Translations under genes and position numbers: made by a program
From: Chitinophagaceae bacterium
GTDB lineage: Bacteria > Bacteroidota > Bacteroidia > Chitinophagales > Chitinophagaceae
DNA length: 64,000 nt
NCBI GenBank assembly: GCA_016720585.1
Contig: JADKKH010000005.1
Span: 186,001-250,000 of the forward strand
Direction of reading: 5' to 3'
Part shown: positions 27,254 to 36,030 of the stretch, in pieces
Numbering within the stretch: the first letter of the stretch is position 1
Layout of the letters: each line of letters begins with the position of its first letter
Notes under the pieces: generated by a model
Told to the model about the DNA's origin: nothing
Seen by the model: the letters and a program-made list of their open reading frames with translations, nothing else
The model's database searches: none

Positions 27254-28237
27254 ATGGAAAAGAAAATAACCCGAATCGGAGTTTTGACCTCAGGAGGAGA
27301 TTCACCCGGTATGAATGCCGCCATCCGGGCAGTCGTGCGTACTTCCGTATATCATGGTATTGAAGTATTCGGAATTATGCGTGGCTACCAGGGCCTTATT
27401 GAGGATGATATTTACCAGATGGAGTCCCGCTCAGTCGCCAACATTATTCAGCGGGGTGGTACCATACTTAAAACAGCCCGTTGCAAAGAATTTTTTGAAT
27501 TTGAGGGCCGGAGCAAAGCCTATGCAAACCTGAAAAAAAGAGGTATAAACGGATTGGTAATTATCGGTGGTGACGGGTCATTTCGTGGTGCAGTCCAGTT
27601 CGGTAAAGAATTTGATATCCCCTGCATCGGTATTGCCGGTACGATTGATAAAGATATTCTGGGAACTGATTTTACGATTGGTTTTGACACGGCCGTGAAT
27701 ACGGCTGTAGAAGCAATAGACAAAATCAGGGATACCATGGATGCCCACGACCGCATTTTCATTATTGAAGTCATGGGGCGGGATGCCGGGTATATAGCCC
27801 TCCACAGTGGTATTGCCACCGGGGCAGAAAATATTTTGATCCCGGAAAGAAAAACGGATATGGACGATATGATTGCGTCTTTATTGGAAAAAGAACGCCG
27901 GAAAAAATTAGTAAACCTGATCGTAGTGGCAGAGGGTGATGATTACGGTGGTGCCAATGAAGTAGAAAAAACATTAAAAGAAAAGCTTCCTAATGCGGAA
28001 ATAAGAGTTTGTATTTTAGGTCATATACAACGGGGCGGAGCACCCAGTTGTATTGACAGACTGATTGCCAGCAGGATGGGATATCATGCCGTGGAAAGTT
28101 TGATTGTTGGACGGCACAACGTATTTGTAGGTATTCAAAACAATAAAATGCACTATATACCTCTTGAAAATGCGGTGAAGAGTAAAGGAAAGATCAGTGA
28201 GGAATGGATCAAGATTGTAAAGATACTTGCCAGTTGA
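27254..28237 (+). CDS. pfkA: ATP-dependent 6-phosphofructokinase
   Basis: Encodes 327 residues. It phosphorylates fructose 6-phosphate with ATP. Motifs: SGGDSPGMN (13-21), GGDGS at 105-109 (the Gly at the fourth position favours ATP over pyrophosphate), substrate loop GTIDKD at 129-134 with catalytic Asp132, GTDFTIGFDTA, and MGRDAGYIAL. The third acidic-loop residue is Lys133 where most PfkA have Asn (TIDND), and Ala replaces the usual Pro before GTID. Otherwise normal. Pyruvate kinase follows 92 bases later, so two committed glycolytic kinases are linked. Confidence 0.96.
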   Translation: MEKKITRIGVLTSGGDSPGMNAAIRAVVRTSVYHGIEVFGIMRGYQGLIEDDIYQMESRSVANIIQRGGTILKTARCKEFFEFEGRSKAYANLKKRGINGLVIIGGDGSFRGAVQFGKEFDIPCIGIAGTIDKDILGTDFTIGFDTAVNTAVEAIDKIRDTMDAHDRIFIIEVMGRDAGYIALHSGIATGAENILIPERKTDMDDMIASLLEKERRKKLVNLIVVAEGDDYGGANEVEKTLKEKLPNAEIRVCILGHIQRGGAPSCIDRLIASRMGYHAVESLIVGRHNVFVGIQNNKMHYIPLENAVKSKGKISEEWIKIVKILAS

Positions 28238-28329
28238 TTATTATTCCAGTCAGATCACTATCTGCTTTTCTAACTTGCCGATCGTATCATTAACGAAGAG
28301 ATAATAAAGACAACCGCAAAAAAAAGAAT

Positions 28330-29820
28330 ATGGCCAAACACGCAGCGAAATATTATCATGAATCCATGGATCGTGAAGCCGGGCTCGCCCATAAAATTCA
28401 CCGTACCAAAATCGTTGCCACCGTTGGACCTGCCTGCGATACCTATGATAAACTTCTGGAACTTGTAAGGGCAGGTGTAAATGTTTTCCGGCTGAATTTT
28501 TCGCATGGTTTTCATAAAGACAAAAAGAAGATCATCGAACATATCCGGAAAATCAATAAGCAGGAGCCTTTTAATATTGCCATACTCGGCGACCTGCAGG
28601 GGCCCAAATTAAGGGTAGGTGAAATAGCCGGTGGCGCTATCGAAATAGAACCCGGTGATATTTTAACATTTACCAATGAAAAATTGGTCGGTAATAAGGA
28701 AAGAATATACGTAAGCTACCCCAATCTGCACAATGATGTAAAACCGGGCAATACCATATTGATCAATGACGGTAAGCTTGAAGTGAAAGTAAAAAAAGTG
28801 CTGAAGAACAACGACGTGCAGGTAGAAGTAACCATGGGTGGCACCTTGTCTTCCAATAAAGGCATCAACCTGCCTGATACTAAAATTTCTTTGCCGGCAT
28901 TAACCAAAAAAGACCTGGTAGATCTTGAATTCATCATTGAACATGAACTGGACTGGGTAGCTCTATCCTTTGTACGGAGCGTAAAGGATCTTGAAATTTT
29001 GCGGAAAAAACTGGAAAATAAAAAAAGTAAAACCAAGATAATCTCTAAAATAGAAAAACCGGAGGCTCTGGAAAACCTGCGGGATATTATTTTAGAATCA
29101 GATGCGGTGATGATTGCACGGGGCGATCTGGGCGTGGAACTTCCGGTTGAAAAAATACCCCTGTTACAAAAACAGATCATCCGGATGTGCCTGCACCGTG
29201 CAAAACCTGTTATAGTAGCGACACAGATGATGGAAAGCATGATTGAATTCAATAAACCGAATCGTAGTGAGATAACAGATGTTGCGAATGCTGTTATCGA
29301 AGGAGCCGATGCAGTAATGTTAAGTGCAGAAACAGCTACGGGAATGCATCCTACCCTGGTCGTTGAAACCATGCGAAAAATCATTATTGAAGTCGAGAAA
29401 TCAGGATATCATTATAACCGGGAAGATGAACTGATACCACAACCGCAATCCCCCTCTTTTTTAAGTGATGCCATAAGTTATAATGCCTGCAAACTTGCAA
29501 AAGATGTAAACGCAGACGCTATAATTGGTATGACGCAGACCGGCTATACGGGATTTGTTCTTAGCAGTTACAGGCCCAAATCACCTTTGTATATTTTCAC
29601 AAAGGAAAAATCACTTGTAAACCAGTTGACTTTAAGTTGGGGTGTAAGAGCTTTCTATTATGACGAAGAAGAAAGCCTGGATGACATCATTTTTGACCAG
29701 ATCGATATTCTGAAAGAAAGAAAATTCTTAAAATCCGGAGATATCGTAATCAATACGGGAAGCACACCCGTTTCTTTACACCTCCCCACCAATGTCATTA
29801 AGATTACAAAAATAGATTAG
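28330..29820 (+). CDS. pyk: Pyruvate kinase
   Basis: Encodes 496 residues, normal for the bacterial type without an extra PEP-utiliser domain. It makes ATP and pyruvate from phosphoenolpyruvate. Motifs: RTKIVATVGPA near residue 25, FRLNFSHG with the conserved Arg-Asn-Ser-His, the B domain, ISKIEKPEAL with the catalytic Lys, IARGDLGVELP, and TQMMESM. The C-terminal allosteric domain is present. It follows pfkA in the same direction and may share its transcript; the 92-base gap also leaves room for its own promoter. Confidence 0.96.
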   Translation: MAKHAAKYYHESMDREAGLAHKIHRTKIVATVGPACDTYDKLLELVRAGVNVFRLNFSHGFHKDKKKIIEHIRKINKQEPFNIAILGDLQGPKLRVGEIAGGAIEIEPGDILTFTNEKLVGNKERIYVSYPNLHNDVKPGNTILINDGKLEVKVKKVLKNNDVQVEVTMGGTLSSNKGINLPDTKISLPALTKKDLVDLEFIIEHELDWVALSFVRSVKDLEILRKKLENKKSKTKIISKIEKPEALENLRDIILESDAVMIARGDLGVELPVEKIPLLQKQIIRMCLHRAKPVIVATQMMESMIEFNKPNRSEITDVANAVIEGADAVMLSAETATGMHPTLVVETMRKIIIEVEKSGYHYNREDELIPQPQSPSFLSDAISYNACKLAKDVNADAIIGMTQTGYTGFVLSSYRPKSPLYIFTKEKSLVNQLTLSWGVRAFYYDEEESLDDIIFDQIDILKERKFLKSGDIVINTGSTPVSLHLPTNVIKITKID

Positions 29821-29870
29821 CATTGGTAATAATTTTATTACCGACCAGGTTAACAATCCCTGATAAAAAA

Positions 29871-30290
29871 TTATTTCCAGACAGAAAGAATAATGCCGGC
29901 AATCACGCATCCCGCAATATTATATCCCGCATTTATCAGGTGTAGTCCCAACGGTCTCTTCTCATATAAATACGAAATAGAAATACCAGTAGCCGAAAAA
30001 CAAACTCCGGCAACTAAACCGGTTTTGGCGCCGGACATCCAGCAGACTGGACCAACCTTAACAAGAAGCAATGCCAGGCCAATGCTGCAGATGATCATCA
30101 GTAATAAGGATGCCAGCATAACCTGCGCAACGCCTTTTTTAGCTTCCGGATCATTTACATTCACACCGGAATGTTTTATCCAGGCATTCTTAAAAATAAA
30201 AGAATACCAGATTGCTCCCAGTGCAAAATAGGCCAGGCCTGCTACAACTATGGCCAGCCAGTTGAGATGAGAAAAAATTTCAGTGCCCAT
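29871..30290 (-). CDS. DUF1761 membrane protein
   Basis: Encodes 139 residues with four predicted transmembrane helices (about 10-30, 55-76, 85-103 and 114-135). The N-terminal LNWLAIVVAGLAYFALGAIWYSF matches DUF1761, whose members show this WY(S/T) pattern after the first helix. Function unknown. It converges on pyk; a short palindrome GGTAATAA/TTATTACC at 29825-29842 lies between them. Confidence 0.82.
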   Translation of the reverse strand: MGTEIFSHLNWLAIVVAGLAYFALGAIWYSFIFKNAWIKHSGVNVNDPEAKKGVAQVMLASLLLMIICSIGLALLLVKVGPVCWMSGAKTGLVAGVCFSATGISISYLYEKRPLGLHLINAGYNIAGCVIAGIILSVWK

Positions 30291-30369
30291 AACTGTTGAT
30301 TTAAGAGATTAAAAGAAAAGGCAGGACATATTCCTTCAGTTTTACAGTTGGGCGGATGTATGCTCTTTA

Positions 30370-31104
30370 TTAAAGTTTTCTGATCTTAATATTTCTGAAA
30401 CAAACTTCATTACCATGATCCTGAAGACCTATATGCCCTTTTTTGTAGGTACCAAAACCTGCCATATTTCTGAATTTGCTGCCAGCTACCATCTTCTTCC
30501 AGTTTTCATCCCATAAAGTTGTTGAAACAACTTTGTTCCCATTAAGGTACAGGTCGAGCTTCCCGTTAATACATTTAATTTTTGCCAAGTTCCATTCTCC
30601 GTAAGGTTTTACTGTTTCAGTTGAACAGGAAATTAAATCATAGAGATCTCCGGCCCGATGCTTGATTATTTTAGCATCAGGGTGACCCTTATTGTCGAGT
30701 ATCTGCATCTCGGGGCCAGTTTCCCAGGGCCAGTTATATTTCACTTTATCTTCATGAATATAAAAAATGATACCACTGTTTCCATCTTTTGAAATCTTCC
30801 ACTCCAGTTGAAGTTCAAAATTCTCAAACTCCTGGTCAGTTATTATATCTCCACCATCTTTTATCTGCCAGTTTTCTTTAACTGTAGTATCCAGCTGTAA
30901 ACATCCCTCATTAATTTTCCAGGCTTTTCCTGCAGGATCACCTCCATATTTATGCCATCCTTTAGTGGTATTACCGTCAAACAATAATTGCCATCCCCCC
31001 TCCTTTTCTTCCCGGGTTAGTTGATTAGCTCCCGTTAGTTGTTTGGATGAATTACAGGAGAATAATAAAGCAGCAACACCAGTAAATAAAAATAGTTTTT
31101 GCAT
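30370..31104 (-). CDS. DUF1080 (3-keto-disaccharide hydrolase family) lipoprotein
   Basis: Encodes 244 residues, lipidated at Cys17 (LFSC). Residues about 36-244 form a DUF1080 concanavalin-like beta sandwich with LLFDGNTTKGWHKYG, GDIITDQEFENFELQLEWK, NSGIIFYIHED, GPEMQILDNKGHPD and GHIGLQDHG. Members of PF06439 cleave 3-keto-glycosides in keto-sugar pathways. It is last in the minus-strand arm (Gfo/Idh, TIM barrel, cytochrome c, DUF1080), with only an 8-base gap after the cytochrome gene. Periplasmic or surface cleavage of an oxidised disaccharide is the likely role, by inference. Confidence 0.88.
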   Translation of the reverse strand: MQKLFLFTGVAALLFSCNSSKQLTGANQLTREEKEGGWQLLFDGNTTKGWHKYGGDPAGKAWKINEGCLQLDTTVKENWQIKDGGDIITDQEFENFELQLEWKISKDGNSGIIFYIHEDKVKYNWPWETGPEMQILDNKGHPDAKIIKHRAGDLYDLISCSTETVKPYGEWNLAKIKCINGKLDLYLNGNKVVSTTLWDENWKKMVAGSKFRNMAGFGTYKKGHIGLQDHGNEVCFRNIKIRKL

Positions 31105-31112
31105 GCAAAAAT

Positions 31113-31496
31113 TTATTTTTTAAGTAACAAGATATATCTAACCATTGCTTCTGCATCTTCCTTCGATATACCCGGATGCGGCAGCATAAAAACATCTCCC
31201 CAAACGCCATTACCCCCCTGGATAATTTTTGATGCAAGATGTGCAACAATGGTATCAGGCATATTACCATATTTATCAGCTACTTCCCTGTACGGAGGGC
31301 CGGTAAGCTTTTCATCCACTTTATGACAGGTAAGGCAATCGTTTTTAGCAACCAGGCCAAGTCCTTTCTGGTAAACCGGGTTTTCAGAATTATCATCAGT
31401 TGCAGTTTCCTTTTTATCGCCTGCGCTCTTTTTACCCGATCCGCCGCATCCTGAAAGTACAGCAACCAGTAAAAGGGGTAATATAATTTTCTTCAT
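31113..31496 (-). CDS. Lipoprotein c-type cytochrome
   Basis: Encodes 127 residues. The lipobox LSGC gives lipidated Cys17; a charged linker leads to a single class I heme domain with CLTCH at 54-58 and a probable axial Met104 in FMLPHPG. It likely accepts electrons in the periplasm. Its place in the locus, next to DUF1080 and opposite the GMC oxidoreductase, suggests it takes electrons from sugar oxidation, though respiratory partners are not in the window. The 39-base gap upstream and 8-base gap downstream support co-transcription. Confidence 0.92.
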   Translation of the reverse strand: MKKIILPLLLVAVLSGCGGSGKKSAGDKKETATDDNSENPVYQKGLGLVAKNDCLTCHKVDEKLTGPPYREVADKYGNMPDTIVAHLASKIIQGGNGVWGDVFMLPHPGISKEDAEAMVRYILLLKK

Positions 31497-31535
31497 AGAA
31501 TTTCTTAATAAGATGGAAATTTACAAATAAAAAGA

Positions 31536-32591
31536 TTAATCCAACCCTAACAATTTTCGGTTCGTCCCGGCATCTGCGCCACTGGCTGCAAAATCATCAA
31601 ATGCTTTTTCCGTAACCTTAATAATATGCTGCTGAATAAAGGCTGCCCCTTCACTGGCCCCATCCTCTGCATTTTTGATACAACACTCCCACTCCATCAC
31701 CGCCCAACCCGAATAATCATACTGTGTAAGTTTACTGAAAATGCTTTTGAAATCAACCTGTCCATCACCGGGGCTCCGGTAGCGGCCAGCCCTGTTGATC
31801 CAATTCTGGTATCCGCCAAAAGTTCCTTGTTTTCCGGTTGCATTAAACTCGGCATCTTTAACGTGAAAGGATTTTATCCGTTCATGATAAAAATCTATAT
31901 ACTGGAGATAATCCAATTGCTGCAATACAAAATGTGACGGATCGTATAACAAACAAGCCCTTGCATGATTATTGACTTCCTTTAAAAACATTTCATAGGT
32001 GATCCCATCAAATAAATCTTCTCCCGGATGTATTTCATAACAAACATCTACCCCACATTCATCAAAATAATCAAGTATGGGTAACCAACGTTTGCCTAAC
32101 TCTTTAAAACCCTCTTCTATAAGCCCTGCAGGCCTTTGCGGCCAGGGATGAAAGAGATGCCATAAAAGTGAGCCACTAAAGGTAGCGTGTGCATTTAAAC
32201 CAAGATGCTGCGAAGCCTTTGCTGCAAATTTTAATTGTTGTACCGCCCATGCCGTTCTGGCCACATTATTTCCACGTACGGACACGGGTGCAAAGCCATC
32301 CCACAGGCTATCAAACGCAGGATTTACCGCCACCATTTGTCCCTGCATATGGGTAGAGAGCTCTGTAATCTCAAGCCCACAATTATTAACTATGCTCTTA
32401 ATTTCATCCGCATAGGTTTTACTTTCCGCAGCTTTTTGCAAATCAATAAACCGTGTATCCAGTGTAGGAATTTGAACTCCTTTAAAACCCAAAGCCTCCG
32501 CCCACAGACAAATTGATTTCAGATTATTAAATGGTGCTTTTTCACCAGCAAACTGAGCAAGAAAAATACCAGGGCCCTTAATAGTTGTCAT
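31536..32591 (-). CDS. Sugar phosphate isomerase/epimerase (TIM barrel)
   Basis: Encodes 351 residues, no signal peptide. It belongs to the AP-endonuclease-2 TIM-barrel superfamily: a QIPTLDTR strand, ELSTHMQGQ, CYEIHPGEDL, LLYDPSHFVLQ, KSFHVKDAEF and AVMEWEC supply the Glu, Asp, His and Glu ligands of a divalent metal site. Such enzymes isomerise or epimerise sugars. It lies second in the minus-strand arm, 35 bases after the Gfo/Idh oxidoreductase, and probably acts with it on the keto-sugar product in the cytosol. Exact substrate unknown. Confidence 0.85.
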   Translation of the reverse strand: MTTIKGPGIFLAQFAGEKAPFNNLKSICLWAEALGFKGVQIPTLDTRFIDLQKAAESKTYADEIKSIVNNCGLEITELSTHMQGQMVAVNPAFDSLWDGFAPVSVRGNNVARTAWAVQQLKFAAKASQHLGLNAHATFSGSLLWHLFHPWPQRPAGLIEEGFKELGKRWLPILDYFDECGVDVCYEIHPGEDLFDGITYEMFLKEVNNHARACLLYDPSHFVLQQLDYLQYIDFYHERIKSFHVKDAEFNATGKQGTFGGYQNWINRAGRYRSPGDGQVDFKSIFSKLTQYDYSGWAVMEWECCIKNAEDGASEGAAFIQQHIIKVTEKAFDDFAASGADAGTNRKLLGLD

Positions 32592-32626
32592 TAATAATAA
32601 GTATTGTATATAAAATAATGAACAGG

Positions 32627-33787
32627 TTACACTTCAAATTTCGTCCATTTCTCGCTACTCTTTCCACTCTTCACCACATTTTCTATAAAGGCCATACCTC
32701 TTATTCCTTCATTCATTGAAGGAAAATCCAACCACGCATCTTTTGGTTTTTCACCATTCATTTTTGCAGTTAACGTAAGGGCAAAATTTCTGTAGAGATT
32801 GGCAAATGCTTCCAGGTAACCTTCGGGATGGCCAGCAGGCGTCCGGCAATTATGACTTGCAAAAGAATTGAGATAGCCTGAACCAGCCCTGTAAATCTCC
32901 GTAGGTCTGTCAAGCCATTTTACCAATAAGGAATTGGCATCTTCCTGCTTCCACTCCAATCCGCCTTTTTCACCATAAACTCTTATTTTGATATTGTTTT
33001 CCTCACCAGCAGCTACCTGAGTAGCCATGAGTACACCCGTAGCTCCGCTATTAAATTTTAACAACACGGCGCCATCATCATCGAGCATTCTACCTTCCAC
33101 CACAATATTTAATTGAGCGCACATTTCTGTTACTTCTAATCCCGTTACATATTCTGCCAGATTAAATGCATGGGTTCCGATATCACCCATGGAACCGGCA
33201 ACACCACTTTTCTTTGGATCTGTTCGCCAGCTGGCTTGTGCCTGGCCAGTTTTTTCTAAAAAAGTGCTCAGCCAACCCTGAGGATATTCTACAAACACTT
33301 TCCGGATTCTTCCCAAAACACCTGCTTTTAATAATTGTTTTGCCTGCTTCACCATCGGGTAACCTGTGTATGTGTGACAAAGTAAAAGCAACAATCCGGT
33401 CTCTTTTACTTTATTCTTTAATTTTATTGCTTCCTCAAGTGAAAAAGTAATAGGCTTTTCAATCACCACATTAAATCCGTTCTCCAATGCCATCAGGGCC
33501 GGATCAAAGTGAACATAGTTAGGAGTAACGATGGTTATAAAATCAAGCCGTTTGTCTGCAGGCATGGCAGCTTCTTTTTCCAGCATTATTCTATAATCCG
33601 TATAAATTCTATCCTCATCTAAGAACAATAACCGTCCTGACTCAACGGCTATTTCAGGATTGACGCTTAATGTTCCGGCTACTAATTCTATTTGACCATC
33701 CATATTCAAAGCCAGGCGGTGCACGGCCCCGATAAAGGCATCCTTACCGCCGCCAATCATTCCCATCCGAAGTTTTCTAAATGCCAT
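32627..33787 (-). CDS. Gfo/Idh/MocA family oxidoreductase
   Basis: Encodes 386 residues, cytosolic. The N-terminal Rossmann domain has GMIGGGKDAFIGAVHR, a NAD(P)-binding loop with an insertion typical of one Gfo/Idh subfamily, and IEKPITFSLEEA with the EKP catalytic lysine. The C-terminal alpha/beta domain has GDIGTHAFNLAEYVTG. These enzymes oxidise or reduce sugars and inositols. It is first in the minus-strand arm and starts 2 bases from a LacI-like palindrome. It may reduce a 3-keto-sugar back to the parent sugar after uptake; this is inference. Confidence 0.9.
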   Translation of the reverse strand: MAFRKLRMGMIGGGKDAFIGAVHRLALNMDGQIELVAGTLSVNPEIAVESGRLLFLDEDRIYTDYRIMLEKEAAMPADKRLDFITIVTPNYVHFDPALMALENGFNVVIEKPITFSLEEAIKLKNKVKETGLLLLLCHTYTGYPMVKQAKQLLKAGVLGRIRKVFVEYPQGWLSTFLEKTGQAQASWRTDPKKSGVAGSMGDIGTHAFNLAEYVTGLEVTEMCAQLNIVVEGRMLDDDGAVLLKFNSGATGVLMATQVAAGEENNIKIRVYGEKGGLEWKQEDANSLLVKWLDRPTEIYRAGSGYLNSFASHNCRTPAGHPEGYLEAFANLYRNFALTLTAKMNGEKPKDAWLDFPSMNEGIRGMAFIENVVKSGKSSEKWTKFEV

Positions 33788-33789
33788 TG

Positions 33790-33799
33790 CAAACGTTTG
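33790..33799. promoter_or_regulatory. LacI-family-like operator palindrome
   Basis: CAAACGTTTG is a perfect 10-bp palindrome centred on CG, the core shape of LacI/PurR/CcpA-family operators. It lies immediately upstream of the Gfo/Idh start codon, in the 129-base gap between the two divergent arms of the sugar locus. No LacI-type regulator gene is in this window. Confidence 0.5.
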
Positions 33800-33916
33800 T
33801 TGATTTTAAATGTGCACTAAATTCTGTTATACAAACATGAATGTGTGTTTAAAAATAGTACATTTAGTTTTTCAACCCTTATTTTTCATTTATATAGCTT
33901 TCAAACAGGCCTGCAT

Positions 33917-35134
33917 ATGAAATTAACTACCCGGTTCCAACTATCTACCATGATGTTTCTGAATTTTTTTATCTGGGGCATATGGTTTGTTACGATGGGC
34001 ACTTATTTAACCAAAGGACAAATAGGTGCAACCGGTGGGCAGACTGGATTGGCTTATGGTACACAATGCCTGGGTGCCATTATAGCCCCATTTATCGTAG
34101 GTATGATAGCGGACCGATTTTTTGCTGCACAAAAGATCCTCGGTGTTTTGCACCTGGCTGGAGCGGGGCTTCTATATTATATTTCATCGCAAAGCAGTTT
34201 CGGTTCTTTTTACTCACTGTTGCTTATTTATATGATTATCTATATGCCCACGCTGGCATTAGTAAATGCCATTGCCTTAAAACAAATAAGCAATGCCGAA
34301 AAACAATTTTCCAGTATTCGTGTCTGGGGAACGATCGGCTGGATTGTTGCCGGTTTAATAATTGGCTGGATGGCCTGGGAAAAAAATCCGGCTTCATTGG
34401 GAATAACCTATAAAGTAGCCGCGGTGATCTCTGCCCTATTTGGAATTTATTGTTTCTTTTTGCCCAATACGCCACCACCCAAAGCCGGAAAAAACGTTTC
34501 CATTGGCGAAGTACTCGGACTGGATGCGCTGAAAATTTTAAAAAATAAAAACTACCTGATCTTTTTTATAGCATCCATCCTGATATGTATCCCGCTGGCT
34601 TTTTATTATGGGCAGGCCAATCAATTCTTAAATGAATCAGGAATGCAAAGCGCCGCAGCGAAGATGACCATGGGTCAGATGAGTGAGACCTTATTTCTGT
34701 TTTTAATGCCTTTGTTCTTTGCCCGGTTTGGCACCAAGCAAATGTTACTGATTGGCATGGTTGCCTGGGTTGCCCGGTATGTTTTATTCTCATATGGTGA
34801 TACCGGATCCGGGATCTGGATGCTTTACGCCGGGATTATTTTACATGGTATATGTTATGATTTCTTTTTTGTCACCGGGCAAATATATACGGATCAGATA
34901 GCCGGGGAACGGGTCCGGTCATCTGCCCAGGGTTTAATAACACTGGCTACCTATGGATTAGGAATGTATATTGGATTTTATTTAGCCGGACAATATGTAG
35001 ATAAACATAAAATTGGCGAATCCCTGCATGACTGGAAAGCTATATGGATATTCCCGGCCCTGTTCGCAGCAGGTGTATCGCTGATGTTCTTTATTTTTTT
35101 TAAAAATGAAAAGAAAAAACTAGTGGCTGTCTGA
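33917..35134 (+). CDS. MFS transporter of the nucleoside:H+ symporter (NHS) family
   Basis: Encodes 405 residues from ATG 33917 (MKLTTRFQLSTMMFLNFFIWG). An earlier ATG at 33845 is in frame, but the conserved N-terminus begins at 33917. About twelve transmembrane helices; the family hallmark IWGIWFVTMGTYL and the loop GMIADRFF are visible. NHS-family proteins import nucleosides in enterobacteria, but in Bacteroidota they are frequent in sugar loci. As first gene of the plus-strand arm it probably imports the sugar or keto-sugar product. The next gene starts one base after its stop, so the arm is an operon. Confidence 0.88.
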   Translation: MKLTTRFQLSTMMFLNFFIWGIWFVTMGTYLTKGQIGATGGQTGLAYGTQCLGAIIAPFIVGMIADRFFAAQKILGVLHLAGAGLLYYISSQSSFGSFYSLLLIYMIIYMPTLALVNAIALKQISNAEKQFSSIRVWGTIGWIVAGLIIGWMAWEKNPASLGITYKVAAVISALFGIYCFFLPNTPPPKAGKNVSIGEVLGLDALKILKNKNYLIFFIASILICIPLAFYYGQANQFLNESGMQSAAAKMTMGQMSETLFLFLMPLFFARFGTKQMLLIGMVAWVARYVLFSYGDTGSGIWMLYAGIILHGICYDFFFVTGQIYTDQIAGERVRSSAQGLITLATYGLGMYIGFYLAGQYVDKHKIGESLHDWKAIWIFPALFAAGVSLMFFIFFKNEKKKLVAV

Positions 35135-35135
35135 T

Positions 35136-36014
35136 ATGGAAAGAAGAAATGCTTTAAAGACTATAGCCTGTAGTGTCACAGGGCTTGCCGTTACGGGTAA
35201 ACTTTCTGCTTCTATTCTGGAAGCCGAAGTGGCCACAGCATTGAAAGGGAATATCAATCATTCCGTTTGTCAATGGACCTATTCTTTTCTTTCCCTTGAA
35301 GAATTATGTGCCGTAGTTAAGAAAACAGGTTTTGCAGCTATTGATCTGATCGGGCCAAAAGGCTGGCCCACCCTGAAAAAAAATGGTATTTATTCTTCCA
35401 TGTGCAATGGTGCTGAAATTAATTTAGTGAAGGGATGGAATGACAAACAATATCATCCAACACTTATAAAAAATTATACAGAGCATATTGAACTGGTCGA
35501 AGGAGCAGGTTATAAAAATTTAATTTGCTTCAGCGGAAATAGAAACGGCATGGATGATGAAACCGGAATGAAGAACTGTGCCGAAGGGCTAAAACAAATA
35601 ATTTCTCTTGCTGAAAAAAAGGGTGTCATCATACAAATGGAATTATTCAATAGTAAGGTGGATCATAAAGATTATATGTGTGATAAAACTGCCTGGGGAA
35701 TTGAATTATGTAAACGAATTGGCTCCCCTAATTTTAAATTACTCTATGACATCTATCATATGCAGATAAATGAAGGGGATGTGATACGAACCATAAAAGA
35801 TAATTATCAATACTTCGGACATTTTCACACGGCCGGTGTGCCGGGCAGAAATGAAATAGATGAAACCCAGGAATTATTTTACCCGGCTATTATGAAAGCC
35901 ATTGCAGCAACAGGATATAAAGGTTATGTAGCACAGGAATTTATTCCGACAGGAAAAGAAACAAAAGATAAAATTGCAGCATTGAAGAAAGCTGTAAAAA
36001 TTTGTGATATCTAA
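35136..36014 (+). CDS. Hydroxypyruvate isomerase-like TIM-barrel protein
   Basis: Encodes 292 residues. The N-terminus MERRNALKTIACSVTGLAVTG resembles a Tat signal (double Arg at 3-4), so it may be exported. The barrel shows NHSVCQWTYS, QMELFNSK, LLYDIYHMQINEGD, GHFHTAGVPGRNE and YVAQEFIP, matching the Hyi family of the AP-endonuclease-2 superfamily with its Glu/Asp/His/Glu metal ligands. It starts one base after the transporter stop. Likely an isomerase or lyase on the keto-sugar; the label hydroxypyruvate isomerase is a family name, not a proven activity. Confidence 0.87.
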   Translation: MERRNALKTIACSVTGLAVTGKLSASILEAEVATALKGNINHSVCQWTYSFLSLEELCAVVKKTGFAAIDLIGPKGWPTLKKNGIYSSMCNGAEINLVKGWNDKQYHPTLIKNYTEHIELVEGAGYKNLICFSGNRNGMDDETGMKNCAEGLKQIISLAEKKGVIIQMELFNSKVDHKDYMCDKTAWGIELCKRIGSPNFKLLYDIYHMQINEGDVIRTIKDNYQYFGHFHTAGVPGRNEIDETQELFYPAIMKAIAATGYKGYVAQEFIPTGKETKDKIAALKKAVKICDI

Positions 36015-36030
36015 CTTATAATCAATAAAT

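Noticed and set aside
28716..29384. 222-residue open frame antisense to pyk
   Set aside because: Serine/arginine-rich shadow of a conserved gene, no motif and no leader.
29825..29842. GGTAATAA/TTATTACC palindrome between pyk and the DUF1761 gene, as terminator
   Set aside because: Only A-T rich pairs with a two-base centre and no T-run; too weak to call.
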